64,000 bases of DNA, from contig NZ_PJCA01000031.1 in the NCBI RefSeq assembly GCF_002836355.1, positions 1,488,001-1,552,000 of the forward strand, in the 5' to 3' direction. This DNA comes from Moritella sp. Urea-trap-13. GTDB taxonomy: Bacteria; Pseudomonadota; Gammaproteobacteria; Enterobacterales; Moritellaceae. Under the pieces are notes generated by a model. It saw only the letters and a program-made list of their open reading frames with translations. It was not told the origin of the DNA and ran no database searches. The number at the start of each line of letters is the position of its first letter. Positions within the stretch are counted from its first letter, which is position 1. The translations under genes were made by a program, and so were the position numbers. Below are positions 9,144 to 17,593 of the stretch, in pieces.

Positions 9144-10760
9144 ATGACCAGCAAGACATACCGGAATTATATAAAGTCGGCTCAAACAAAAGAAGCACGA
9201 ACCTTTGATGTCATTATTATTGGCTCTGGAACTGGGGGCATGAGTGCCGCCTCTTTTTTGGCTCAAGCGGGTAAACGCGTACTTTTGCTAGAGCAACATT
9301 ACGTACTCGGGGGCTTTACGCATACGTTTGAACGTAGTGGTTATATTTGGGATGTTGGTTTGCACTATGTCGGCCAAGTTCATATCGAGGGCAGCGTATT
9401 GAATAAGGTCTTTCGCTATATTGCGAAAGATAAACTCAAATGGGAGCCGCTGGACAACATTTATGACAGAGCTATATTCGGTGATGAAGAATATCAATTC
9501 CCTAGAGGAAGAGATAATCTTAAGGCCAAGTTAAAGGCCTATTTTCCAGAAGAAAAGGACAGGATCTCAATCGATCAATACTTCTCATTACTCGATGACG
9601 CTCAAAACTTAGGCAGCGGTTACTATTTAGAAAAAACCTTACCGCCAATGTTATCAAAAATAGTGGGTAATTTTTTACGTCGCAGCACGCTTAAGGTTTC
9701 CGATAAAACGACATTAGCAGCATTAAAAGAAATTACCGACAACGTTAAACTGATTGGCGTACTAACGGCGCAATACGGTGATTACGGTTTAACGCCTGCA
9801 AAGAGCAGTTTTTACATGCACGCATTGCTCGCCAATCACTATATGGAAGGGGCTGCCTACCCTGTAGGAGGCGCAGCCAAAATTGCCGAATGTATTATTC
9901 CTATTATTAATGAGTCGGAAGGAATAGCCCTGACACTGGCCAATGTGGATGAAATTATTGTTGAAGACAATACTGCCACCGGTGTGCGCATGAAAGACGG
10001 TGAAGCGCTTTACGCTAAAACCATTATCAGTGCTGCCGGTATTACCAATACATATTCACATTTATTGCCGGAAAAAGTGAGCAAGGGCCATAAGCTAGAT
10101 AAGTTACTTGACGAGCTGGAGCCTGCAACCGCCCATGTCGGATTATATGTGGGTCTGAAAGAGTCTTCGACATCGCTAGCCTTGAAGAAATGTAATTACT
10201 GGATTTACCCTAATCAATATGACCACGACAAAGGGCGAGAAGAGTACAAAGACTTTAATGCCACAATACCGGTTTCTTTTGTTTCATTTCCTTCTGCGAA
10301 AGACCCCTTAGCAGAAAAGAGGCGTCCTGATAGATCAACTGCCGAAGTGATCATGTTAGTCCCTTATGAGTGGTTTACTCAATGGGAGAATACAAAATGG
10401 CAAAAGCGGGATGACGAATATAAAGCGCTCAAAGAAAAATTAGCGCAACAAATGCTAGAGCAGTTGTATCGTATCGCACCACAGCTGAAAGGAAAGATAG
10501 ATTATTATGAGGTGTCTACACCGCTCAGTACTCGCCACTTTTCACAGCATAAGCAAGGCGAGATTTATGGTCTTGCACACTCTCCAAAGCGTTTTAGACA
10601 AAAATTCTTACGTATTCATACTCCCATAAAAAACCTGTTTCTTTCGGGACAAGATGTCATGACCGCAAGTATCGCGGGTGGCACCATGTCGGGGCTATTG
10701 TGTGCGTCGACAGTTTTGAAGGAGAACCTACTATGGACAGTCAACAAGGCAATAAAATAG
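9144..10760 (+). CDS. Phytoene-desaturase/RetSat-like FAD oxidoreductase
   Basis: This protein of about 538 residues is an FAD-dependent oxidoreductase of the phytoene dehydrogenase/carotenoid isomerase/retinol saturase type. The N-terminal dinucleotide fold reads IIGSGTGGMSAASFLAQAG, followed by LLEQHYVLGGFTHTFER. The C-terminus carries the usual FAD-closing block (LFLSGQDVMTASIAGGTMSG). An in-frame GTG lies three codons upstream at 9135; I chose the ATG because a GGTGGG sequence precedes it at better spacing. The last 28 bases overlap the next gene, so the two are translationally coupled. The substrate is unknown; a fatty acid, sterol or carotenoid-like lipid is possible. The block is bounded by direct repeats and may have been acquired. 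Confidence 0.85.
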   Translation: MTSKTYRNYIKSAQTKEARTFDVIIIGSGTGGMSAASFLAQAGKRVLLLEQHYVLGGFTHTFERSGYIWDVGLHYVGQVHIEGSVLNKVFRYIAKDKLKWEPLDNIYDRAIFGDEEYQFPRGRDNLKAKLKAYFPEEKDRISIDQYFSLLDDAQNLGSGYYLEKTLPPMLSKIVGNFLRRSTLKVSDKTTLAALKEITDNVKLIGVLTAQYGDYGLTPAKSSFYMHALLANHYMEGAAYPVGGAAKIAECIIPIINESEGIALTLANVDEIIVEDNTATGVRMKDGEALYAKTIISAAGITNTYSHLLPEKVSKGHKLDKLLDELEPATAHVGLYVGLKESSTSLALKKCNYWIYPNQYDHDKGREEYKDFNATIPVSFVSFPSAKDPLAEKRRPDRSTAEVIMLVPYEWFTQWENTKWQKRDDEYKALKEKLAQQMLEQLYRIAPQLKGKIDYYEVSTPLSTRHFSQHKQGEIYGLAHSPKRFRQKFLRIHTPIKNLFLSGQDVMTASIAGGTMSGLLCASTVLKENLLWTVNKAIK

Positions 10761-12043
10761 ATTTTAATCAACGTATTGCCATTTTAGGTGCGGGTGCCGC
10801 AGGGCTAAGTGCGGCGGAGGCGCTCAAATTAAAAGGGTATAAGCACGTCACATTATTTGAACGTAGTGATCATGCCGGTGGAAAATGCTTGAGTGTCGAC
10901 GTTAACTCAAAAAGCTATGAGCTTGGCGCGGGTATTTTAACGGCTAACAATATAATCCCTCTTCGCTTGGCAAAAAAATATAATGTCCCTATCGCGCCAG
11001 CAGATTTTGGCCATAGTATTATGGTGAACAAAAATGGCAAACGACTGCCTAAACAATCGCTGATACTAAAGTTGAAAGTACTATGGCAGCTAGTATTTCG
11101 CTATAGGCGAATTTTAAACAAGTACAAAGAACTGGAACATCCAGGCTTTCACAATCTTCATCCTTCCGTCACCGTACCGTTTGGGCAATTTGCCAAAGAA
11201 AATAAAATCACCGATTTAGCAGATGTCTTTAGCTTATGCCTTACGGGGTTTGGCTATTGCTATGCGGATCATGTGCCAACAGCTTATGTGCTGAAGTACG
11301 CCAACTGGGCAACCATAGTCTCGCATTTCAAAAAACAAGTTTACGTTTTTCCCAAGGGAATGCAGGGGCTGTGGACACGTGTTGCCAAGGAACACAACAT
11401 CAGATTTAACACCGTGATCACTAAAATCACGCGAGCAGAAAGCATCACCATCGACACTAAGGCAGGATCCGAACAATTCGATCGACTTATTGTCACGACG
11501 CCTTTGGACGAAATGTCATTATTGATGGATATGAGACCCCAAGAGCAGGCGCTATTTAAAAAAATTAAGTATCTGGACTATCAAACTATTCTTTGTACGG
11601 TTAATCACTTTGTGGAAGAGACGGGTTATGTACCAGAGAATTTTATCAGTGATCGCGCCGGACACCCGGTATTCTGGTATTACCGACAAGTTGGAGAACC
11701 CGTCTATTCTTTTTATGTATTAACAGATAGAGATATGAGTGGAGAAGTCATCAACGAGAGTGAGCTCTTTAATCAAGCGAAAGCATTCGATGAGACGAGA
11801 GTAATCGATAACCTGAAAAATTTTGTAGGAGCAATGGGCGCGCAGGTTGAGTCGGTTCATCAATTTGTTCATTGGAAATATTTTCCTCATGTCGACGCCG
11901 AGGAGATGAATAATGGTTTTTATGACAAACTAGAAAATATGCAAGGTAGTCAACATACATACTATGCTGGCGAGATACTCAATTTTAGTTGCGTGGGATT
12001 TACCAGCGAATATGCGGAATATATCGTAAATCGCTATTTTTAA
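10733..12043 (+). CDS. Amine-oxidase-type FAD/NAD(P)-binding oxidoreductase
   Basis: This 436-residue flavoprotein starts at the ATG at 10733, which follows an AAGGAG site inside the end of the previous gene; eleven further codons upstream are open. The Rossmann motif is AILGAGAAGLSAAEAL, followed by TLFERSDHAGGKC, as in protoporphyrinogen-oxidase and amine-oxidase relatives. The C-terminus (YYAGEILNFSCVGFTSEYAE) closes the FAD site. Coupling with the upstream desaturase-like gene suggests that both act on one substrate. I see no signal peptide. The reaction cannot be assigned. Confidence 0.82.
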   Translation: MDSQQGNKIDFNQRIAILGAGAAGLSAAEALKLKGYKHVTLFERSDHAGGKCLSVDVNSKSYELGAGILTANNIIPLRLAKKYNVPIAPADFGHSIMVNKNGKRLPKQSLILKLKVLWQLVFRYRRILNKYKELEHPGFHNLHPSVTVPFGQFAKENKITDLADVFSLCLTGFGYCYADHVPTAYVLKYANWATIVSHFKKQVYVFPKGMQGLWTRVAKEHNIRFNTVITKITRAESITIDTKAGSEQFDRLIVTTPLDEMSLLMDMRPQEQALFKKIKYLDYQTILCTVNHFVEETGYVPENFISDRAGHPVFWYYRQVGEPVYSFYVLTDRDMSGEVINESELFNQAKAFDETRVIDNLKNFVGAMGAQVESVHQFVHWKYFPHVDAEEMNNGFYDKLENMQGSQHTYYAGEILNFSCVGFTSEYAEYIVNRYF

Positions 12044-12175
12044 TACCATGGGAACACCAGACATAACAAACAGCATCCAGCTCGTTTCCTGCGGGTGTAT
12101 TTATATATGCTTCTCCAACAGGTTCGCAATTCAGAGTGATCTTTTTATACCTTGATAACGTACTAATCATACCAG

Positions 12176-12226
12176 CATTCAATCTTAGGTAGCGAGTAAA
12201 CGATGACAAAATACATGGGTAAAAAA
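12176..12226 (+). repeat. Right copy of imperfect direct repeat
   Basis: This copy comprises the leader and first codons of the intact ABC1/UbiB-like gene. It pairs with the left copy at 8999-9048. Confidence 0.8.
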
Positions 12227-13534
12227 GTACCGACCTCTAAGCTTTCTCGCATTTCAAAATTGGGCAGTTTAGTTGTGCAAGTGGCCGGAAATGTGGCCTT
12301 TGAGGGTGTTAAGCAATTTTCTCAAGGGAAAACACCAACATTCTCTAAACTACTGTTAACACCTAGAAATATTGAGAACCTAGCGGATAAGCTAGCCCAA
12401 TTACGTGGTGCGGCCATGAAAGTCGGACAATTGTTATCGATGGATGCTGGCGATTTACTGCCAAAAGAACTCAGTGCGTTACTCAGTAAACTACGTGCTG
12501 ATGCTCAGCCTATGCCGCGTAAGCAACTTCTGCGAGTACTCACAGATAACTGGGGACCAGACTGGCTTGATCAATTCAGTCACATTGAATTAAAACCTTT
12601 CGCTTCAGCTTCTATCGGCCAAGTTCATTTAGCTTACGGCGACAGTGGCGAAAAACTTGCAGTTAAAGTGCAATATCCAGGAGTCCGTCAATCAATCGAT
12701 GCTGATGTCGACAATGTTGCTACACTTTTAAAATTATCAGGCTTATTACCAGAAAAAATTCAACTAGACTCTTTACTCAATGAAGCTAAAAAACAACTTA
12801 AAGTCGAAGCGGATTACCTCCAAGAAGCTGACTTTAGTCGTCGCTATAGTTTATTACTCCATGACGATCCGCATTTTATAATCCCGGAAGTATTAGCAGA
12901 TAATAGTACTAAAAATATTCTCCTAATGACTTATGTTAACGGTAAAACCATAGACCAAGCTGTTAATCAATCTCAAGCGCAAAGAGATAATATAGCAACC
13001 CAACTTATCCGCTTATTTTTTGCTGAGTTGTTTGAATTTAAACTAATGCAAACCGATCCTAACTTTGCTAATTATCTATACCAAACCGAACAAGAAAAAA
13101 TAGTATTACTTGATTTCGGTGCAACTCGCGATATTCCACCCGGAATTAGCCAAGGCTACCTCGCTTTGATTCATGCCGCCAGCTTAGGCGATCGCCCTGC
13201 GATGCAAACGGCAGCCGAAGATATCGGATTCTTTGCTCAAGATATAGATCAAGACTACCTGCAACAGGTTTTAAGCACCTTTATCATCGCGACCGAGCCT
13301 TTGCAGTGCCAGGGAGAGTATGACTTTGCCAGTACTGATTTAGCTTATCGTATTAAACAAGCTGGCATGGCGATAAATAACAGACAAGACCAATGGCATA
13401 CACCTCCTGTCGATGCGATTTTTATTCATCGTAAACTAGCAGGACTATATTTATTGGCGGCTAAACTAAACGCCAAAGTGAATGTGTCAGCGTTATTCAA
13501 GCCTTATCAGGAACAAATTAATGTAAGGGATTGA
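12203..13534 (+). CDS. ABC1/AarF/UbiB-family atypical kinase
   Basis: This 443-residue protein belongs to the ABC1 (ADCK/UbiB) family of atypical protein-kinase-like ATPases, some of which support ubiquinone synthesis. The family KxGQ motif is at about residues 73-76 (MKVGQLLSMD), the alanine-rich loop reads FASASIGQVH, and the nucleotide and metal sites appear as KVQYPGV, QTDPNFANY and LLDFGATR. It lacks the C-terminal membrane helices of canonical UbiB and is shorter, so it is probably a paralogue and not the ubiquinone-operon gene. Its leader and first codons are partly duplicated at 8999-9048. Its stop codon lies in a second repeat shared with 17455-17474. Confidence 0.88.
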   Translation: MTKYMGKKVPTSKLSRISKLGSLVVQVAGNVAFEGVKQFSQGKTPTFSKLLLTPRNIENLADKLAQLRGAAMKVGQLLSMDAGDLLPKELSALLSKLRADAQPMPRKQLLRVLTDNWGPDWLDQFSHIELKPFASASIGQVHLAYGDSGEKLAVKVQYPGVRQSIDADVDNVATLLKLSGLLPEKIQLDSLLNEAKKQLKVEADYLQEADFSRRYSLLLHDDPHFIIPEVLADNSTKNILLMTYVNGKTIDQAVNQSQAQRDNIATQLIRLFFAELFEFKLMQTDPNFANYLYQTEQEKIVLLDFGATRDIPPGISQGYLALIHAASLGDRPAMQTAAEDIGFFAQDIDQDYLQQVLSTFIIATEPLQCQGEYDFASTDLAYRIKQAGMAINNRQDQWHTPPVDAIFIHRKLAGLYLLAAKLNAKVNVSALFKPYQEQINVRD

Positions 13535-13672
13535 TAAAATAGATTGAGTTAAAACTACAGAGGGCGTTCTAGGGTTATCTAGAAAAAACCGCTTCCTCAT
13601 CATCTATACTTACCGCTTCAGTTGTTTGATTGCGCCCTTTTTGCTTCGACATGTACAAGGCTTTATCACCTT
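13529..13672 (+). repeat. Left copy of ~140-bp imperfect direct repeat
   Basis: This segment begins with 20 bases identical to 17455-17474, covering the stop codon of the ABC1/UbiB-like gene. It continues with diverged sequence matching the end of the GGDEF gene at 17496. The homology fades at about 13672 / 17593. The two copies flank the glycosidase lipoprotein block. Confidence 0.85.
13575..13672 (-). pseudogene. 3' fragment of a GGDEF diguanylate cyclase gene
   Basis: On the minus strand this stretch encodes DKALYMSKQKGRNQTTEA followed by a DDEE tail and a stop. It aligns residue for residue with the last 30 or so residues of the intact cyclase at 17496-18446 (DKALYISKQKGRNQTTEA). Nothing upstream continues the frame, so this is a truncated copy. 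It shows that the DNA between the ABC1/UbiB-like gene and the GGDEF gene was split, with duplication of the junction. Confidence 0.88.
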
Positions 13673-13844
13673 AAGTGAACGGCATTAGCCATTTTGGTGG
13701 GTTTTTTCGTCTCACGTGACAAGGAGTTTATTTTGTTTAAACAATTCAGTTGCTTACAAACATGACTACCACTAAAGTATAGCAGGTATTTTAATGGCTC
13801 ACTGATGAGTTATTTTTCACTCTATGCTATAGAAGGTAAATCAC

Positions 13845-16820
13845 ATGAGAGTAACGAAAGTTGCTTTAGTCGTAGCAGCAATTCTGGGCTTGGTAGCTTG
13901 TAACAATAGCGATGATCAAGCATTACGAAATCAGCTAAGCCAGATATCTCAAGAAAAGCAGCAGCTAGAGCTTGAGTACCAACAAGCGCTAGAAGAGCTA
14001 GCAGAAAAAGAAGCGGACAATACATTCCCACTTGTGCTACCACCACACCCAGACAGACTGTTTATTCGCGGTGTTAATGGTCAATGGGATGCATCTAACG
14101 AATTGACTTATGTTGGCAACAACACATACCTATCTATCCTTCGAGTGGATCGTGGTAGTCACCGATTCAAGGTTGCTAACGACAGTTGGGGATACGAGCA
14201 GACGGTGCCCGGAAAGATCATAGAGCTAGGCGTTCAAGAAACAATGATACCTAAGCCTGATGTGACTGATGACTGCACTAACGATACCGACTGTAATTCT
14301 ATGGTGACTTTCCCAGCGAAAGGCTATTACAAGTTCATTCTAGATTTGGTCGATGTTAAGTCCGGTAAAATCACCATCAAAAAAGTCAATGAAGACGAAT
14401 TGGGTGATTTACTTTTGAGCTCAAATATCCATGCCGAACATGAATTTTCAGTCATCAAGGTATTCCCAGCATTTGATGGTACTAACTACACAGTTAAGAC
14501 CTCAGTAAAGGATAGTTCGGCAGCGTTGCGCGAATTCGGTATCAGTTCAACGGAAGAGCTACGCGATGGTGTAGAACAGGGGATCATTGTCAAAGAGCTT
14601 GCTAATCTTCCTGTTATTCACACAGGCAGTTTGTTATTTGATGCCAACTTCGCGATTAGCATCAACGAAATGAAGCAGCTTAGCGTTTCTGAAATCAAAG
14701 ATGGCAACTACAATAATAACCAACCTCTATCTGTAGAGGCGTTTGAGACTGGTGCGAAATGGCATTACGTTTGGACTCGTGATCTGTCATATGCGGCGAA
14801 TCTATCTTTAGCCTTTATGGACCCAGAACGCGTTAAAAATTCATTAGAGTTTAAGCTTTCAGATTTCCGAGATGGTACAAACCAACATGGTGTGCAAATC
14901 ATTCAAGATACGGGTACAGGTGGCTCTTGGCCTATCAGTACTGACCGTGTGACTTGGGCATTTGGTGCAGATAAACTCCTACAGTCTCTAACTGGCGATG
15001 CAAGAACGGAATTTGCTACGCGAGCGTATAAGGCTTTGGTTAATACAATCAATGCCGATCGCATTGCTGCTTTCGACCCAACACTTGGTTTGTATACGGG
15101 TGAGCAATCATTCCTAGATTGGCGTGAGCAGACGTACTCATCTTGGAGCCCTGAAGATGTGAACTATGTTGGTACAAGTAAATCGCTTTCTACTAACGTC
15201 GCGCATTACAAGGCTATTAGACTGGCTGAGAAGCTTGCTATTGAGTTTGGTGATGATGCAGAGGCAATTGAACTAGGTTCTAAAGCAGATGATCTTAAAG
15301 TGTCTATCAATGAGAATTTCTGGGATGCAGAACGTGGCATGTACGCGAGCTACATTTTTGGTCACAAATCAAATATCAAAGTCGATAAGTACGACATGCT
15401 TGGTATTTCTCTGGCTATTTTAGAAGGAATTGCTTCACCTGAACAAGCCAAGTCATCGATGAGCCACTATCCGCATGCTCAATACGGTGTTCCAGTGTAT
15501 TTCCCACAACAGCCTGACACTCCTATCTATCACAACAGAGGTATCTGGCCATTTGTTACGGCATACAGCTTAAGAGCTGGCGTTGAAGCCGGTAACGTAG
15601 CTGCTGTTAACAATGCTTTTCATTCATTGGTTCGTGGCACCTCTCTAAACCTGTCTAACATGGAAAACCTAGAGTGGTTATCTGGTAAGCCTAAATTCAC
15701 ACATAGTGACTACCTTGTTGATGGCCAAGAGAATCTAGATGGTCCAGTTATCAACTCGCAACGTCAGTTGTGGTCAGTAGGTGGTTACATCGGAATGGTA
15801 ATTCATGATGTATTTGGCTTTGATATTGTTAAAGGCGAAATCAGCGTTAATCCATTCATCACTACTGAGATGAAAGAAGTTGTATTTGGCGATCAAGACG
15901 AGATTAGCATTTCTGGCATCATGCATAATGGCGTATCTCACGAGATTACAATTAAGCTTCCAGAGGGCGACACCGTTGGTAAGGGTCGTTATGCTGTAGA
16001 GTCTGTTGTTCGCACTGATGACTCATTTATGGTTCAACTTGGTGATGTTATCGAAGACGATAGCAAAATAACATTGGTTGATACTTCTATCATGCCGTAT
16101 GACCTGACCAACGAGTCTGTCTTCTCACCAGTAGAGCCGGCTATCTCTGCGACCATTAAGGGCGAACAGGTTCTTCTAGATATTGAAAATCATGATTATG
16201 ACATCAAGCTGTTTGCGAATGGTAAGTTGATTGATACCAATAACGTCTTTCCTTATGACGGCGTATCTACCACTTGTTTTGTTGCTGAGGCCATTGGCAA
16301 ACAAGGATGGCGTTCTAACCTCAGCAAGCCAGTTTGTGTTGGTGAAGTAGAAGAGATGGCTTTCCAACCAAACGGTTCGTTTGCTTACGAAGAGCTAGAG
16401 GACGGTACTAAGGTGATTAAAGACTTTGGTAAGCCTGGTGATGTTCTTCAAGGTAAAGACGGCAAATTCTTTAATGTGGAAACTGCTGGCAAATATGATT
16501 TTGCGATCAAGTACATCAACAATCAGGGGCCAGTTAACACAGGTATTACCAATGCCGTTAAGCGTTTGACTATCAAAACGCTAGATGGTGCGGTGGTTCA
16601 TACAGGCATAGTGCAGATGGCTCACGGTCTAAACAAGGGGGATATCCTGACTTCTGCACCGGTAGCAGCGGATTTGCCTGTAGGTCAATATACGTTTGAA
16701 CTGTCTGACCACTTCAACATGAGCTACCTAGAATCTAACGAGACTTACAGCGCAGTTGGTGGCTTAAAAGGCTTTGTGAACTATGCCGATGTGATCAGCA
16801 TTGGAATGACTACTCACTAA
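13845..16820 (+). CDS. Glycoside-hydrolase lipoprotein with six-hairpin (alpha/alpha) domain
   Basis: This 991-residue protein is a predicted secreted lipoprotein: the signal ends in the lipobox LVAC (Cys19). A short coiled-coil region (about 24-55) leads to a starch-binding-like module (RLFIRGVNGQW, about 70-115) of the kind found in front of pullulanases. The central part (about 200-690) looks like an (alpha/alpha)6 glycosidase related to glucoamylase, trehalase or amylo-1,6-glucosidase families: WTRDLSYAANLS, NENFWDAERGMYASY and HNRGIWPFVTAYSLRAG fit that fold. Beta-rich C-terminal modules follow. The exact family and substrate are uncertain; an alpha-glucan is my guess from the N-terminal module. 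Codon choice looks different from its neighbours, and the gene sits between repeats, suggesting acquisition. Confidence 0.75.
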   Translation: MRVTKVALVVAAILGLVACNNSDDQALRNQLSQISQEKQQLELEYQQALEELAEKEADNTFPLVLPPHPDRLFIRGVNGQWDASNELTYVGNNTYLSILRVDRGSHRFKVANDSWGYEQTVPGKIIELGVQETMIPKPDVTDDCTNDTDCNSMVTFPAKGYYKFILDLVDVKSGKITIKKVNEDELGDLLLSSNIHAEHEFSVIKVFPAFDGTNYTVKTSVKDSSAALREFGISSTEELRDGVEQGIIVKELANLPVIHTGSLLFDANFAISINEMKQLSVSEIKDGNYNNNQPLSVEAFETGAKWHYVWTRDLSYAANLSLAFMDPERVKNSLEFKLSDFRDGTNQHGVQIIQDTGTGGSWPISTDRVTWAFGADKLLQSLTGDARTEFATRAYKALVNTINADRIAAFDPTLGLYTGEQSFLDWREQTYSSWSPEDVNYVGTSKSLSTNVAHYKAIRLAEKLAIEFGDDAEAIELGSKADDLKVSINENFWDAERGMYASYIFGHKSNIKVDKYDMLGISLAILEGIASPEQAKSSMSHYPHAQYGVPVYFPQQPDTPIYHNRGIWPFVTAYSLRAGVEAGNVAAVNNAFHSLVRGTSLNLSNMENLEWLSGKPKFTHSDYLVDGQENLDGPVINSQRQLWSVGGYIGMVIHDVFGFDIVKGEISVNPFITTEMKEVVFGDQDEISISGIMHNGVSHEITIKLPEGDTVGKGRYAVESVVRTDDSFMVQLGDVIEDDSKITLVDTSIMPYDLTNESVFSPVEPAISATIKGEQVLLDIENHDYDIKLFANGKLIDTNNVFPYDGVSTTCFVAEAIGKQGWRSNLSKPVCVGEVEEMAFQPNGSFAYEELEDGTKVIKDFGKPGDVLQGKDGKFFNVETAGKYDFAIKYINNQGPVNTGITNAVKRLTIKTLDGAVVHTGIVQMAHGLNKGDILTSAPVAADLPVGQYTFELSDHFNMSYLESNETYSAVGGLKGFVNYADVISIGMTTH

Positions 16821-16835
16821 TAGAGAATCCGAGCC

Positions 16836-16866
16836 AAAAAAGCCTGCTGAACAAGCAGGCTTTCAT
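16836..16866. terminator. Bidirectional terminator between convergent genes
   Basis: A GCCTGCT / AGCAGGC stem is flanked by A-rich and T-rich tracts. It ends the glycosidase gene on the plus strand and the 111-residue gene on the minus strand. The terminator and the following 80 bp are nearly the same as at 46149-46252. Confidence 0.85.
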
Positions 16867-16939
16867 CATTATTCTTTATCACACCATCAACTCAAACATG
16901 ACGCCACATTCAAGTTAAAACAGACTATATTGCAGCAGC

Positions 16940-17275
16940 CTAAAGTGCAGCAGCTTCTACTTCAGCTACAAGCGCGTTTATTTGCGCGATATTGTCTGTC
17001 ATTTCAGCACGGAAATCATCAGCAACCGTTTTAACAGGTAGCGTAAGGTAAGTTTCAAGCTGTACAACTAACAGTTTCAATAACGCAGAGTAAGTCGCTG
17101 TGTTTTGTGCTTCTTCTAGTGCTAATAATGCAGTGCTAATTGCAAAGTGTTGTGTTTCTGGCTGGTCTGCTTTAGCTAAATGTTTATTTACTTTTAACTC
17201 AGCGTAATCAACAAACTGTAGCTTGATATCGATGTCATTGTTTAGCTTTTCTAAAAATTGTGTATTGTCAGTCAC
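16940..17275 (-). CDS. Conserved 111-residue protein, duplicate copy
   Basis: This small acidic, helix-rich cytoplasmic protein (start TDNTQFLEKLNNDID) has no recognised function. It is nearly identical to the product of 46253-46588, about 29 kb away. The first codon here is GTG where the sister has ATG, and the DNA diverges just upstream, so the copy is joined to a new 5' region. An AAGG sequence nine bases upstream could serve as its ribosome site. The reading frame is intact, and the few changes are conservative (ALEEAQ against ALEEEQ). Confidence 0.75.
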   Translation of the reverse strand: MTDNTQFLEKLNNDIDIKLQFVDYAELKVNKHLAKADQPETQHFAISTALLALEEAQNTATYSALLKLLVVQLETYLTLPVKTVADDFRAEMTDNIAQINALVAEVEAAAL

Positions 17276-17454
17276 ATGTCGTTTACCTTAGCACTCCACT
17301 CTGCCACACATTAAATAAAGAAAGTGGCATGGCATGAACCACACTTATATTTATTTCTTCTGCGTTTGGTAATATTACGCTCGATGAAAGTTCTGCGGAT
17401 TCTGAATACAGTGACAAAATCGTGGCAACTAGTACATTTCATTACAGTGTTCCT

Positions 17455-17593
17455 GATTGATAAAATAGATTGAGATACAGAGAAGGTATCCAGAGTTATC
17501 TAGCAAAGATTTCTTCCTCGTCATCTATGTTTATCGCCTCAGTGGTTTGGTTTCGCCCTTTTTGCTTCGAAATGTATAAAGCTTTATCGGCTT
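17455..17593 (+). repeat. Right copy of ~140-bp imperfect direct repeat
   Basis: This copy matches 13529-13672 and contains the 3' end of the intact GGDEF gene. The first 20 bases are identical between copies. Confidence 0.85.

Larger units (their letters stand above)
16836..17275. repeat. Segmental duplication of 46149-46588
   Basis: The terminator, the spacer and the whole 111-residue gene are repeated with few differences at 46149-46588. The likeness weakens abruptly at the start codon. Confidence 0.9.

Noticed and set aside
12000-12209. A 69-codon minus-strand frame covering the spacer between the second oxidoreductase and the ABC1/UbiB-like gene.
   Set aside because: Part of it reads like a protein (INTPAGNELDAVCYVW), but it overlaps both neighbours, has no ribosome site I could defend, and no recognised family. 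At best it is a gene remnant.
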